From: Herbaspirillum sp. SJZ107
Lineage (GTDB): Bacteria; Pseudomonadota; Gammaproteobacteria; Burkholderiales; Burkholderiaceae_D
NCBI RefSeq assembly: GCF_006715485.1
Contig: NZ_VFNH01000002.1
Coordinates: 496,001-560,000 of the forward strand
Length of the DNA stretch: 64,000 bases
Direction: 5' to 3'
Shown here: positions 1 through 9,035 of the stretch, piece by piece
Position numbering within the stretch: position 1 is the stretch's first letter
Layout: each line of letters opens with the position of its first letter
Program-made: the position numbers and the translations under genes
The notes under the pieces: generated by a model
The model's database searches: none
The model's input: the letters and a program-made list of their open reading frames with translations, nothing else
Told to the model about the DNA's origin: nothing

Positions 1-562
1 TGCGCGTCAGCGCGTTGACGATGCAGCGCAGGCGCTCGATGCCTTCCAGGCCATCGTCCCAGCGGTCGGGCTGGTTGCCGTACATCTGGCGCAGGAAGTC
101 GACCCAGCCGTCGCTGCGCAGCACGGCCTCGACCTCGCCCGCCAGCGCCATCGTCTGGGCCGCGCTCCATTGCGGCGGCACGCCGGCGTGCACCAGCAGG
201 TGCGCATCGACGAACATCGCCATCGGCCGCCGGCGCAGCCAGCCGACCAGTTCGTCGAGTTCGGGCGCGGCCAGGATCTCGTCCAGGGTGTCCGAGCGGC
301 TCGCCTTGCGCACGCCGGCAGCCACAGCCAGCAGGTGCAGGTCGTGATTGCCGAGCAGGGCGTCGATGCGGCCCTCGCTCGCTTCCGACAAGGCTTTCAT
401 GCGGCGTAGCGCAGCCAGTGACTGCGGACCGCGGTTGATCAGATCCCCGACAAAAAGGATACGTGCTTGTTCCGGCGATGTGGCATCGCCGGCAATCCGG
501 TCCAGCAAGAGGCCGGCTTCGTGGGCGCAACCCTGCAGGTCGCCAATGACATAGGTTCTCAT
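1..562 (-). CDS. apaH: Symmetrical bis(5'-nucleosyl)-tetraphosphatase, 5' part (cut by window edge)
   Basis: Hydrolyses Ap4A and related dinucleoside tetraphosphates to ADP. The gene starts at the ATG whose complement is at 560-562 and runs off the left edge, so about 187 of the usual 270-280 residues are visible. Metallophosphoesterase signatures are present in order: GDLQGC near residue 7, GDLINRGP near 39, GNHD near 71, and a later LLVHAGVPP that supplies a metal-binding His. The start [12 protein letters not shown] matches the family N-terminus. It is divergent from the sugar transferase at 715. The call is confident; the C-terminal part cannot be assessed. Confidence 0.93.
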   Translation of the reverse strand, partial: MRTYVIGDLQGCAHEAGLLLDRIAGDATSPEQARILFVGDLINRGPQSLAALRRMKALSEASEGRIDALLGNHDLHLLAVAAGVRKASRSDTLDEILAAPELDELVGWLRRRPMAMFVDAHLLVHAGVPPQWSAAQTMALAGEVEAVLRSDGWVDFLRQMYGNQPDRWDDGLEGIERLRCIVNALTR

Positions 563-714
563 GGCTGGATACTAAATGATTCGGCCCGTGCGTGCAGCCA
601 TGGATTACCCGATCTTGCTCAATCGGGGCAGGGCAGGGCACGCGTAAACTCCTCGGTTACGGCCTTGACGCCGATTCGGCGCGGTGCATTGCCTTGCGGG
701 TAATTAAATAATAA

Positions 715-1812
715 ATGTTTTCATTTCTCGTCAGCTTTGTCGTGTCCGCATTGTTGACCTTGCTGGTCATCCGGCATTCGACATTGCACGGTCCGGCACT
801 CGACAGCAATTTCAGCGGCGTGCAGAAAGTGCACGCGCATGCGGTCGCGCGTATCGGCGGACTCCCGATATTCCTCGCAGTGACCCTCAGTGCGGCGATT
901 TCGGCCTGGCGCGTTCCAGATCTCGGCTATTGGCTGCTGGCACTGCTGGTATGCGCGTCGATTGCATTTATGGGCGGCATCGTCGAAGACTATACGGGAA
1001 AAGTGAGGGCATCGCGGCGCCTGGTATTAACCATGCTGGCGGCCCTGCTCGGATATCTGGTACTGGATGCGAAAATCGCCCGCCTCGACATGCCGTTCTC
1101 GAGCTGGCCGCTCGATTCGCTGTGGATCGTATTGCCGCTGACGGTACTGGCAGTGGCCGGGATCGCGAATGCAGTGAATATCATCGACGGCTTCAACGGA
1201 CTGGCCAGCGTGGTGACGATCTTCATGCTGGTGTCGCTCGCTTATGTCGGCTGGCAAGTGGGCGACATGTTCATTCTGGTGTCGGCATTGACGGTGGCAG
1301 GGGCGACCGCCGGTTTCCTGGTCTGGAATTATCCGGTCGGCCTGATCTTCCTGGGGGACGGCGGCGCCTACTTCATCGGCTTCATGCTGGGCGAACTGGC
1401 GCTGCTGCTGGTGATGCGCAATCCGCAGGTGTCCACCTGGTATGCGGCATTGCTGCTGATATATCCCGCTTTTGAAACAATATTTTCCGCTTATCGCCGA
1501 ATGTTTGTAAGAGGAAAATCCCCGGCAGTACCCGATGGAATACATCTGCATAGCCTGATTTTTCGGCGGATTGTGCAATGGACTGTTGGTCCAAAGGAGG
1601 CGCGCGCACTGCTGAAACGGAATTCCCGCACTTCGCCTTACCTGTGGTTGTTTTCGCTCACCGCGGTAATACCGGCAACCGTGTTCTGGCGGAATACGGA
1701 AGTTTTGATATTCTTCAGTTTGTTGTTCATTATCAGTTACGTCTGGTTGTATGCGCGTATCGTTCGATTCAAGTCGCCACGCTGGCTCATTTGGAACAAA
1801 AAAACTGATTAA
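715..1812 (+). CDS. WecA/MraY-like undecaprenyl-phosphate sugar-1-phosphate transferase (glycosyltransferase family 4)
   Basis: A 365-aa polytopic membrane protein of the MraY/WecA superfamily, which moves a sugar-1-phosphate from a UDP-sugar to a polyprenyl phosphate. Superfamily motifs are visible: ARIGGLP near 45, EDYTGKVRASRR at 91-102, NAVNIIDGFNGLAS at 152-165, GDGGAYF at 214-220, and an HLHSLIFRR loop at 278-286 resembling the WecA HIHH-type loop. About ten hydrophobic segments are apparent. It lacks the surrounding mur/fts genes of true mraY, so priming of O-antigen or another surface polysaccharide is more likely (inference). The substrate sugar cannot be read from the sequence. The ATG lies in an AT-rich leader without a strong Shine-Dalgarno sequence. 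Confidence 0.85.
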   Translation: MFSFLVSFVVSALLTLLVIRHSTLHGPALDSNFSGVQKVHAHAVARIGGLPIFLAVTLSAAISAWRVPDLGYWLLALLVCASIAFMGGIVEDYTGKVRASRRLVLTMLAALLGYLVLDAKIARLDMPFSSWPLDSLWIVLPLTVLAVAGIANAVNIIDGFNGLASVVTIFMLVSLAYVGWQVGDMFILVSALTVAGATAGFLVWNYPVGLIFLGDGGAYFIGFMLGELALLLVMRNPQVSTWYAALLLIYPAFETIFSAYRRMFVRGKSPAVPDGIHLHSLIFRRIVQWTVGPKEARALLKRNSRTSPYLWLFSLTAVIPATVFWRNTEVLIFFSLLFIISYVWLYARIVRFKSPRWLIWNKKTD

Positions 1813-1821
1813 ACATCGAAG

Positions 1822-1851
1822 TTGTAGTATATTGCGACAATTGGTGATAAT
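1822..1851 (+). promoter_or_regulatory. Candidate sigma-70 promoter of the H-NS family gene
   Basis: TTGTAG at 1822-1827 and GATAAT at 1846-1851 are separated by 18 bp, about 40 bp before the ATG at 1891. The intervening DNA is AT-rich. This is seen by eye only; the -35 match is moderate. Confidence 0.35.
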
Positions 1852-1890
1852 TCGATGAATTCGGTTCAACTCTACTTATAAGGAACGACG

Positions 1891-2214
1891 ATGGATCTGT
1901 CTAATATGTCCTTGGGCGATTTGCGTAACCTGCAGGAGCAGATCAAGAAGGAAATGAAAACCCGCGAGCAGCAGGAAGTGCAAAAGGCACGCGAACAGAT
2001 CCTGGCGATCGCACAAAGCGTCGGCATGTCGCCGAAAGACCTGATCAGCACCGCCGGCCGCGGCGCAAAAGCGACGGCGAACCCGGGTTCGGTCGCAGTT
2101 CGTTTCCGTAATCCGGACGATGCTTCGCAACAGTGGACCGGCCGTGGCCGCCAGCCGAAGTGGGTCAAGGAATGGGTCGAAGGCGGTAAATCGCTGGATA
2201 AACTGCGCGTCTGA
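1891..2214 (+). CDS. H-NS histone-like nucleoid-structuring family protein
   Basis: A 107-aa H-NS family protein, a small nucleoid protein that binds curved AT-rich DNA and silences genes. The N-terminal half (about 1-50) is a charged oligomerisation coil rich in Glu, Lys and Gln. The C-terminal half carries the family DNA-binding signature: FRNPDDASQQWTGRGRQPKW near 73-92, then VKEWVEGGKSLDKL. A clear ribosome-binding site (AAGGA, 8 nt upstream) supports the start. It has its own promoter and a hairpin after the stop, so it is probably monocistronic. Betaproteobacteria usually carry several paralogues, so this need not be the main H-NS. Confidence 0.92.
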   Translation: MDLSNMSLGDLRNLQEQIKKEMKTREQQEVQKAREQILAIAQSVGMSPKDLISTAGRGAKATANPGSVAVRFRNPDDASQQWTGRGRQPKWVKEWVEGGKSLDKLRV

Positions 2215-2232
2215 ATCTGATTCGTTGTTTAA

Positions 2233-2264
2233 CGGGAGTGTTTCCAATCGTGGGAATACTCCCG
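2233..2264 (+). terminator. Hairpin after the H-NS family gene
   Basis: A long inverted repeat starts 18 bp after the stop codon. Arms CGGGAGT and ACTCCCG extend inward with TTTCC/GGGAA around a six-base loop. No clean T-run follows, so it may terminate weakly or stabilise the mRNA 3' end. Confidence 0.5.
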
Positions 2265-2432
2265 CGTATTTGCGGAAATTCCTACGCCGCGGTTTCTTTC
2301 CATTCTGCAGTCCATTATTTCTCCCCGCCGCGCATTCGCGCATCTTTCCCCCTGCACACTGCTGGAATTCCCATCGTTCCGGCTTGCCGCTACAATATCG
2401 GTTTTTGTCTCTTGTTCAACACAAGGTAAACC

Positions 2433-3815
2433 ATGGTCCCTCTCTCGAAAACGATTTTCAAGGCTTATGATATTCGTGGTGTCATCGGCAGCACGCTGGA
2501 CGAGGGGATCGCCCGCAAGATCGGCCAGGCATTCGGCGCCGCCGCGCTGGCAAAGGGAGAACGCAAGGTCGTCATCGGCCGCGATGGCCGCCTGTCCGGA
2601 CCGGGCCTGGCCAAGGCGCTGGCCGAGGGCCTGCAGGCCGCCGGCGTCGACGTGATCGACCTGGGCATGGTCGCCACCCCGATGGTCTACTTCGGCACCA
2701 ACGTGCTGGATGCGCGTTCGGGCATCATGGTCACCGGCAGCCACAACCCGCCGGACTACAACGGCTTCAAGATGGTGCTGGCCGGCGAGGCGATCTATGG
2801 AGACGCGATCCAGGACCTGTACGGGGCAATCGAGCGCGACGATTTCACGCCAGCCGCCAGCGCAGGCGCATATTCGACCCACGACATCCGCGACGCCTAC
2901 ATCCAGCGCATCGCCGGCGACGTCAAGATCGCGCGTCCGATCAAGATCGCGGTCGATGCCGGCAACGGCGTGGCCGGCGCCTTCGCGGGCGACCTGTTCC
3001 GCGCGATGGGCTGCGAGGTGATCGAGATGTTCTGCGAAGTCGACGGCCACTTCCCGAACCACCATCCGGATCCGGCGCACCCGGAAAACCTGCAGGACCT
3101 GATCGAGAAGCTCAAGACGTCCGACGCCGAGATCGGCCTCGCCTTCGACGGCGACGGCGACCGCCTGGGCGTGGTCACCAAGGATGGCCAGATCATCTTC
3201 CCGGATCGCCAGATGATGCTGTTCGCAGCCGATGTCCTGTCGCGCAACCCGGGCGCCGAGATCCTGTACGACGTCAAATGCACGCGCCACCTCGGCCCGT
3301 GGATCGCCGAGCACGGCGGCCGTCCGCTGATGTGGAAGACCGGGCACTCGCTGGTCAAGGCCAAGCTGAAGGAAACAGGTGCCCCGCTGGGCGGCGAGAT
3401 GAGCGGGCATATTTTCTGGAAGGACCGCTGGTTCGGCTTCGACGACGGCCTGTACACCGGCGCGCGCCTGCTCGAGATCCTGACCCGCGAAGCCGATCCC
3501 TCGAGCCTGCTGAACGGCCTGCCGCAGGCGTCCAGCACCCCCGAACTGCACCTGCACCTGCAGGAAGGCGAGAACTTCGCGCTGATCGACAAGCTGCGCG
3601 CCAACGCCGAATTCCCGGGCGCCGAGCGCGTGGTCGACATCGACGGCCTGCGCGTCGAGTATGCGGATGGCTTCGGGCTGGCGCGCGGTTCCAACACCAC
3701 CCCGGTGGTGGTGCTGCGTTTCGAAGGCGAGAATCCGGAAGCGCTGGACCGCATCCAGAAGGAATTCGCGCGCGTGATCCTGGCCGCCAAGCCGGATGCC
3801 CACCTGCCGTTCTGA
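2433..3815 (+). CDS. Phosphomannomutase/phosphoglucomutase
   Basis: A 460-aa alpha-D-phosphohexomutase that interconverts hexose 6- and 1-phosphates for nucleotide-sugar synthesis. All four family signatures are present: the phosphoserine loop TGSHNP at 101-106 (Ser103), the metal loop DGDGDR at 239-244, the sugar-binding GEMSGH at 321-326, and the phosphate-binding loop RGSNTTPVVVLRFE near 420. The length matches AlgC/ManB enzymes. AAGGTAA precedes the ATG. It lies directly upstream of waaC and waaA, consistent with feeding LPS or polysaccharide synthesis. Preference for mannose versus glucose cannot be decided from sequence. Confidence 0.93.
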   Translation: MVPLSKTIFKAYDIRGVIGSTLDEGIARKIGQAFGAAALAKGERKVVIGRDGRLSGPGLAKALAEGLQAAGVDVIDLGMVATPMVYFGTNVLDARSGIMVTGSHNPPDYNGFKMVLAGEAIYGDAIQDLYGAIERDDFTPAASAGAYSTHDIRDAYIQRIAGDVKIARPIKIAVDAGNGVAGAFAGDLFRAMGCEVIEMFCEVDGHFPNHHPDPAHPENLQDLIEKLKTSDAEIGLAFDGDGDRLGVVTKDGQIIFPDRQMMLFAADVLSRNPGAEILYDVKCTRHLGPWIAEHGGRPLMWKTGHSLVKAKLKETGAPLGGEMSGHIFWKDRWFGFDDGLYTGARLLEILTREADPSSLLNGLPQASSTPELHLHLQEGENFALIDKLRANAEFPGAERVVDIDGLRVEYADGFGLARGSNTTPVVVLRFEGENPEALDRIQKEFARVILAAKPDAHLPF

Positions 3816-3852
3816 AGCCGCGCGCCGGCCTGTCAACGATGACGCATTAAAA

Positions 3853-4830
3853 ATGAAGATTCTGCTGGTCCGGGTGTCGTCGCTCGGCGACGTGCTGCAT
3901 AACCTGCCGCTGGTGGCCGACATCCTGCGCCACCACCCGGGCGCCCAGGTCGACTGGGTGGTGGAAGAGGGCTACGTCAGCCTGGTGCGCCTGAACCCGA
4001 TGGTGCGCAAGGTCATTCCGTTCGCCCTGCGGCGCTGGAAAAAGGGACTCGGCGACGCAGCCGTGCGCGCCGAGCTGCGCGGCTTTTTCCGCGACCTGCG
4101 TGCCGAACAGTACGACTACGTGTTCGATACCCAGGGCCTGATCAAGACCGGCATCATCATGGCCGCGGCGCGCGTGCGGCCCGGCGGGCAGAAGATCGGC
4201 CTGGCCAACGGCACCGAGGATTCCGGCTACGAAGGCATCTCGCGCGTGTTCCACACCCGCAGCATCGCGGTCGAGCCGCGTACCCACGCGGTGGCGCGCG
4301 GGCGCCAGGTGGTGGCCGCCGCGCTCGGCTACACGGTCGATTCGCCCCCCGACTTCGGCCTCCCGCCTCCCACCAGCACGCGTCCGGACTGGATGCCGGC
4401 CGGCGACTACGCGGTTTTCTTTCACGGCACCGCGCGCGATGCCAAGAAGTGGGCGTCCGCTCACTGGATCGCGCTGGGCCGGGCATTGGCGCCGCTGCCC
4501 ATTCTGCTGCCCTGGGGTTCGCCGCGTGAACAGCAGGAAGCCGAGGCACTGGCCGCGGCGCTGCCGAACGCGCGCGTGCTGCCGAAGCTGTCGATGATGG
4601 ATGCGGTCGAACTGGCACGCCACGCCGCGCTGGCGGTCGGCGTCGATACCGGCCTGACCCACATCGCCGCCGCTTTTGTCCGTCCCACGGTCGAGATCTA
4701 TTGCGATTCGCCGCGCTGGAAGACCGAGGGCAACTGGTCGCCGCGCATCGTCAACCTCGGCGATACCGGCGCGCCGCCGACGGTCGAGCAGGTCGTGGCC
4801 GCGGCGCGCGGATTATTGCAACAGGTTTGA
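3853..4830 (+). CDS. waaC: Lipopolysaccharide heptosyltransferase I
   Basis: A 325-aa glycosyltransferase family 9 enzyme that adds the first L-glycero-D-manno-heptose to Kdo2-lipid A at the cytoplasmic face of the inner membrane. The start MKILLVRVSSLGDVLHNLP is the hallmark N-terminus, which is why I place the start here rather than at the in-frame codon 57 nt upstream. GVDTGLTHIAAA near 263 is the ADP-heptose-binding region. waaA follows one base after the stop, so the two are co-transcribed. gmhB, needed to make the ADP-heptose donor, lies at 8465-9022. Confidence 0.94.
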   Translation: MKILLVRVSSLGDVLHNLPLVADILRHHPGAQVDWVVEEGYVSLVRLNPMVRKVIPFALRRWKKGLGDAAVRAELRGFFRDLRAEQYDYVFDTQGLIKTGIIMAAARVRPGGQKIGLANGTEDSGYEGISRVFHTRSIAVEPRTHAVARGRQVVAAALGYTVDSPPDFGLPPPTSTRPDWMPAGDYAVFFHGTARDAKKWASAHWIALGRALAPLPILLPWGSPREQQEAEALAAALPNARVLPKLSMMDAVELARHAALAVGVDTGLTHIAAAFVRPTVEIYCDSPRWKTEGNWSPRIVNLGDTGAPPTVEQVVAAARGLLQQV

Positions 4831-4831
4831 C

Positions 4832-6121
4832 ATGCACTTTTTCTACGCTCTTTTGTATTCGATTCTCTGGTGGCTGGCGCTGCCTCTGGTACTGGGCCGC
4901 CTGTGGTGGCGCGGGCGCAAGGAGCCGGGCTACCGCCGGCACCTGGGCGAACGCCTCGGCTTCTACGGACGCAGGCCCAGGCATGACGCAGGCGCGCGCC
5001 TGACGATCATGGTGCACGCGGTGTCGGTCGGCGAGACCCGCGCCGCCGAGCCCCTGATCGAGATGCTGCTGGCGCGCTGGCCCGACTGCCGCATCCTGTT
5101 GACCCACATGACGCCGACCGGGCGTGCTACCGGCGAAGCCCTGTTCAAGAAGCATGGGCGCGTCATCCAGTCCTATCTGCCCTACGACACCGGCTTCATG
5201 GTCGGCCGTTTCCTGCATCACTACACGCCCAGGATCTGCATCCTGATGGAGACCGAGGTGTGGCCGAACCTGATCGCGGCCTGCGGCGCCTACGGCATTC
5301 CGGTGGCGCTGGTGAATGCGCGCCTGTCCGAGCGTTCGCTCGAGCGCGGCCGGCGTTTTGGCGGCCTGATGATGGAAGCGGCGCGCGGGATCACGCTGGC
5401 GGCGGCCCAGACCGAGGCCGACGCCGCGCGCATCCGCTCCCTTGGCACTCCCGACGTCGCCGTCACCGGCAGCATCAAGTTCGACGTGGTGCCGCCGCAA
5501 GCCGCGCTGCAGACCGGCGCCATGCTGCGCGCGCGCTTCGCCGGCCGTCCGGTGCTGCTGTGCGCTTCCACCCGCGAAGGCGAGGAAGCGCTGATCCTGG
5601 ACGCCTTCCTGCGCACGGCGCGCCCCCAGGGCATGCTGCTCCTGCTGGTGCCGCGCCATCCGCAGCGCTTCGACGACGTGGCGCGCCTGGTGGAAGAACG
5701 GGGATTGCGCCTGGCGCGCCGCTCCAGCCTGCCGGACCGGGTCGAGGCAGCGCAGTTTGATGTACTGCTGGGCGACTCGATGGGCGAGATGTTCGCCTAT
5801 TACGCGGCCTGCGACTGCGCCTACATCGGCGGCAGCCTGCTGCCGCTGGGCGGCCAGAACCTGATCGAAGCCTGCGCCCTCGGCAAGCCGGTGCTGGTCG
5901 GCCAGCACACCTTCAACTTCCTGCAGGCGACCGAGGAAGCGGTGGCCGCCGGCGGCGCCCTGCGCGTGGCAGATGCCGATGCCTTGCTGCGCGAAGCCGC
6001 CGAACTGCTGCAGGACGATGCGCGCCGTGCCGCCATGGGTGCCCGGGCACTGTCTTTCGCAGGCAAACATCGTGGCGCAACGGCGCGCACTGTTGAACTC
6101 TTGCAACGATTTATTGACTAG
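4832..6121 (+). CDS. waaA: 3-deoxy-D-manno-octulosonic acid (Kdo) transferase
   Basis: A 429-aa GT30 enzyme that transfers Kdo from CMP-Kdo to the lipid A precursor, membrane-anchored on the cytoplasmic side. The N-terminus (about 1-24) is a single hydrophobic anchor. VHAVSVGETRAA at 61-72 contains the family's catalytic Glu (Glu68 here). GGSLLPLGGQNLIEACALGKPV in the C-terminal half is the donor-binding region. The ATG starts one base after the waaC stop. Length is standard. An in-frame upstream extension inside waaC is not credible as coding. Confidence 0.94.
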   Translation: MHFFYALLYSILWWLALPLVLGRLWWRGRKEPGYRRHLGERLGFYGRRPRHDAGARLTIMVHAVSVGETRAAEPLIEMLLARWPDCRILLTHMTPTGRATGEALFKKHGRVIQSYLPYDTGFMVGRFLHHYTPRICILMETEVWPNLIAACGAYGIPVALVNARLSERSLERGRRFGGLMMEAARGITLAAAQTEADAARIRSLGTPDVAVTGSIKFDVVPPQAALQTGAMLRARFAGRPVLLCASTREGEEALILDAFLRTARPQGMLLLLVPRHPQRFDDVARLVEERGLRLARRSSLPDRVEAAQFDVLLGDSMGEMFAYYAACDCAYIGGSLLPLGGQNLIEACALGKPVLVGQHTFNFLQATEEAVAAGGALRVADADALLREAAELLQDDARRAAMGARALSFAGKHRGATARTVELLQRFID

Positions 6122-6161
6122 CTTTTGCTACCATACCCTTTAGTATAAAGAACGAAAGGGG

Positions 6162-6725
6162 ATGGACATGTTGTGGTCTCATCGCACGCGAGGGGGCGGC
6201 GGCGCCGAAGCCGACGCTGCGCTCATGGAACACCCGCACGCCGCCGATCTCGGCGCCGATGCGATGCCGGCGGCGGCGATCCCGATCGTGCATCCCCCGG
6301 CGGCCTCCCAGGAACTGCATTTCTGGGTCCGTTATACCCTGTTCGAATACCTGGGTTTCATGTGGGAGCACGGCGGTTACCTGATCCGGCGCCGCCACAT
6401 CCGCTGGCCGCTCGGCTTCTACCTGCGCAGCAAGAGCACGCTGTCGGCGGCGCTGCATTTCATCCTGCTGCGCCGCGGGCGCCGCACCTACGAATTCGCG
6501 ATCGACCAGCACGGCATCGTGCGCACCAGCGACACAGGCGTGTCGCTGATCGACTGGAACGACGTGAGCCGCATCCGCACCTACTCGAAGGGCTTCATGA
6601 TGGTGCTCAAGCGCGGCACGCTGCCGATCCCGTTCCGCTGCCTGAGCGGAGCCGAGGTCGAGGCCATGAAAGTCATCGCCGCGGCGCGCGCCGCCGGCGA
6701 ACTGCAGTTCCGCGGCGCCGCCTGA
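6162..6725 (+). CDS. YcxB-like conserved hypothetical protein
   Basis: A 187-aa protein of unknown function. The first 50 residues are Ala/Gly/Pro-rich and probably disordered. The middle (about 75-115) carries one or two hydrophobic stretches with basic flanks. The C-terminal part (about 110-175, with DQHGIVRTSDTG followed by SLIDWNDVSRIRTY) resembles the beta-rich YcxB-like domain. AAAGGGG abuts the ATG at 6162, so a start at the second ATG (6168) has better spacing. It ends in a strong hairpin shared with the convergent gene. Function cannot be assigned. Confidence 0.7.
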   Translation: MDMLWSHRTRGGGGAEADAALMEHPHAADLGADAMPAAAIPIVHPPAASQELHFWVRYTLFEYLGFMWEHGGYLIRRRHIRWPLGFYLRSKSTLSAALHFILLRRGRRTYEFAIDQHGIVRTSDTGVSLIDWNDVSRIRTYSKGFMMVLKRGTLPIPFRCLSGAEVEAMKVIAAARAAGELQFRGAA

Positions 6726-6750
6726 TCCGCGCACTGCGCGCGGATCAGGC
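6720..6750. terminator. Bidirectional hairpin between convergent genes
   Basis: A near-perfect 12-13 bp stem (arms CCTGATCCGCGC and GCGCGGATCAGG, 5-nt loop) spans the stop codon of the gene ending at 6725 and sits just before the 3' end of the minus-strand gene ending at 6753. There is no T-run on either strand, so it may act as a transcript-end stabiliser or a weak bidirectional terminator. Confidence 0.6.
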
Positions 6751-6752
6751 GC

Positions 6753-7652
6753 TCACTCCTCCGGAAACAACACCGGCATCTCGATCGACCGCTTCTTGAG
6801 CGCCGCCTTGGCGCCGTCGTAATCCGGGAACACCTCGCCGACCACGGCCCAGAAACGCGGGCTGTGGTTCATTTCGCGCAGGTGCGCCAGTTCGTGCACC
6901 ACCACGTAGTCGAGCAGCGCCAGCGGGTAGTGCACCAGCTTCCAGTTCAGACGGATGTTGCCGGCCACCGTGCACGAGCCCCAGCGCGTGCCGGCCGAGG
7001 AAATCGCATACGCGTTGTAGGTGACGCCCACGCGCGGCGCATACAGGTCGAGGCGTTCGCCGAACAGGCGCCGCGCCTCGTCCTGGAACCAGCGCTTGAC
7101 GCGTTCGCGCAACTGCCATTCGGACAGGCCGGGCGTCACGCCGACGTTCAGGGTGCGTGCCTCGGCATCGAACACGCAGTGGCTGCGCGCCGCTTCCTGC
7201 AGGCGCAGGGTGATGTCGCCGCCCAGGTAGGGCAGGCAGGCGCCGTCGACCCATTCCACCGGCGCGCGCTGGGCGCGCATGACGCGCCGTTCGCCACGCT
7301 CGAACAGCTTGGTCAGGATCCAGCCCTGCTTGGCGCGGATCGCGCTCTCGATGTCGGCATGGCTGGAACGCCGCGGCGAGGTCACGCGCAGGCCGTCGTC
7401 GTCGATCATGAAGCCGTGCGAGCGGCGCGCCGAGCGGCGCAGCGCGTAGTGGACGGTGTGGGAGCCGAGCTGGATCTTCTGCAGCGGCGGGTCGTTCGGG
7501 CCGACCGGCGGCGCCGGCAGGCTGCGGGTCGGCGTGGGTGGCGCCTTGAACAGCGGGGCCGGCGGCGAATAGCTTTGTGGAGCGGGTGTTGCCGCCGCCG
7601 GCGGGGCCGGCGGCTTGAGGGCCTCGAAGAGGTCGTGCTGCAGGGAGGTCAT
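6753..7652 (-). CDS. YgjP-like zinc metallopeptidase domain protein (DUF45/SprT-like)
   Basis: A 299-aa protein with a C-terminal metallopeptidase-like domain. HELAH near 253-257 and a downstream NHSPRFW His form the YgjP/UPF0758-type zinc site. The sequence RWGSCTVAGNIRLNW upstream of it is also characteristic. The first 80 residues are Pro/Ala-rich and probably disordered. I chose the ATG at 7652 (MTSLQHDLFEAL) because the longer frame would run into plsC. It follows plsC on the same strand by 47 bp. The cellular substrate is unknown. Confidence 0.85.
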   Translation of the reverse strand: MTSLQHDLFEALKPPAPPAAATPAPQSYSPPAPLFKAPPTPTRSLPAPPVGPNDPPLQKIQLGSHTVHYALRRSARRSHGFMIDDDGLRVTSPRRSSHADIESAIRAKQGWILTKLFERGERRVMRAQRAPVEWVDGACLPYLGGDITLRLQEAARSHCVFDAEARTLNVGVTPGLSEWQLRERVKRWFQDEARRLFGERLDLYAPRVGVTYNAYAISSAGTRWGSCTVAGNIRLNWKLVHYPLALLDYVVVHELAHLREMNHSPRFWAVVGEVFPDYDGAKAALKKRSIEMPVLFPEE

Positions 7653-7699
7653 GGTGGGCTGCGATGTAGATGGTGCTTTGGTCCGCGCGCCCAATTCGT

Positions 7700-8440
7700 T
7701 CAGGTACCTTTGTAGGCGTGGGGCGAAATGACGCGCATTTCCGATTCTATCCAATTTTCGACCTCTTGCATCAGGCTGTCGGGAGTGTGGTTTTCAGGCG
7801 ATATCGGTTTGCCAATCGAGACGGTGACCAGGCCCGGACGTTTGATGAACGAGCCCTTCGGCCAGCACTCACCTGAATTATGCGCGATCGGCACGACAGT
7901 TGCACCTGTCGCGATTGCCAGGCGCGTGCCGCCGCTCTTGTAGGTGCCTTTCTCGCCGACCGGGATGCGGGTCCCTTCCGGGAACATGATGATCCACTGG
8001 CCGTCGGCCAGGCGCCGCTTGCCGTGGCGGACCACGTCGGCGAAGGCGCGCTTGCCGCGCTTGCGGTCGATCGGGATCATGCGCAGCAGCGCCATGGCCC
8101 AGCCAAAGAACGGGATGTAGAGGATTTCCTTCTTGAAGACAAACACCAGCGGGTGCGTCATGTTCGGCAGCAGGAAGATGGTTTCCCACGCCGACTGGTG
8201 CTTCGACAGCAGGACGGTCGGGCCCGACGGCAGGTTGTCGTAGCCCTTGAACTGGTAGCGGATGCCGCAGATGACGCGCGCGCACCAGATGATGAAGACG
8301 TTCCAGCGCGAGGTCACCCAGAAGCGCGTGTTGTATGGGAAGGGCGCGGCCAGGAAGCACACGCAGGCCCAGACGACGGTGGCGGCCACCATGATGATCG
8401 TGAATAGCAAAGAGCGCAAAAACAGGGTGGCGGTACGCAA
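7700..8440 (-). CDS. plsC: 1-acyl-sn-glycerol-3-phosphate acyltransferase
   Basis: A 246-aa lysophosphatidate acyltransferase, the second acylation step of phospholipid synthesis at the inner membrane. The N-terminus (about 7-32) is a hydrophobic anchor. The catalytic HX4D-type box reads HQSAWE at 81-86, with Glu replacing Asp, as is common in this group. FPEGTR at 153-158 is the phosphate-binding motif. The only plausible start is TTG (complement of 8438-8440), preceded by GGAGA at good spacing. It sits 24 bp downstream of gmhB in the conserved cluster. Confidence 0.93.
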   Translation of the reverse strand: MRTATLFLRSLLFTIIMVAATVVWACVCFLAAPFPYNTRFWVTSRWNVFIIWCARVICGIRYQFKGYDNLPSGPTVLLSKHQSAWETIFLLPNMTHPLVFVFKKEILYIPFFGWAMALLRMIPIDRKRGKRAFADVVRHGKRRLADGQWIIMFPEGTRIPVGEKGTYKSGGTRLAIATGATVVPIAHNSGECWPKGSFIKRPGLVTVSIGKPISPENHTPDSLMQEVENWIESEMRVISPHAYKGT

Positions 8441-8464
8441 GAACGGTCTCCGACAGAGGGTGAT

Positions 8465-9022
8465 TCAGCCGGCCTGGCTGGCCGTGGGGGATTTCAGGAA
8501 CGCGGCAACCATCGCGGCGAGGTCGGGGAAGACCTGCGTCCCGGGTGGCAGGCCGCCGGTCTCCAGCGTCTTTTCGCCCTTGCCCGTCAATACCAGGTAG
8601 GGCAGGCAGCCGCTGATGAAGCCGGCCTGCAGGTCGCGCAGCGAGTCGCCGACGGTCGGCACGCCTTTCAGGCTGAGCTTGAAGCGCTTGCTGATCTCCT
8701 CGAACATCCCGGCCTTGGGCTTGCGGCAGTCGCAGTTGTCGATCGCCGCGTGCGGGCAGAAGAAGATGGCGTCGATGTCGGCGCCGACCAGCTGCGCCGC
8801 CCCGTGCATCTTCTGGTGGATCGCGTTCAGCGTCGTCATGTCGAACAGTTCGCGCGCGATGCCCGACTGGTTCGAGGCGATGACGACGCGGTAGCCGGCC
8901 TGGTTCAGGCGCGCGATCGCCTCGAGCGATCCCGGGATCGGGATCCACTCGGCCGGCGACTTGATGAAATCGGGGGAGTCCTGGTTGATGACCCCATCCC
9001 GGTCGAGGATGATCAGCTTCAT
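8465..9022 (-). CDS. gmhB: D-glycero-beta-D-manno-heptose 1,7-bisphosphate 7-phosphatase
   Basis: A 185-aa HAD-family phosphatase that removes the 7-phosphate in ADP-heptose synthesis for the LPS core. The HAD nucleophile motif is DRDG at 7-10. The structural zinc ligands typical of GmhB are present as Cys89, His91, Cys97 and Cys99 (FFCPHAAIDNCDC). Length is typical. It lies 13 bp downstream of glyS and immediately upstream of plsC on the same strand. Its product feeds waaC at 3853. Confidence 0.94.
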   Translation of the reverse strand: MKLIILDRDGVINQDSPDFIKSPAEWIPIPGSLEAIARLNQAGYRVVIASNQSGIARELFDMTTLNAIHQKMHGAAQLVGADIDAIFFCPHAAIDNCDCRKPKAGMFEEISKRFKLSLKGVPTVGDSLRDLQAGFISGCLPYLVLTGKGEKTLETGGLPPGTQVFPDLAAMVAAFLKSPTASQAG

Positions 9023-9035
9023 GGCGCGTCCCGGC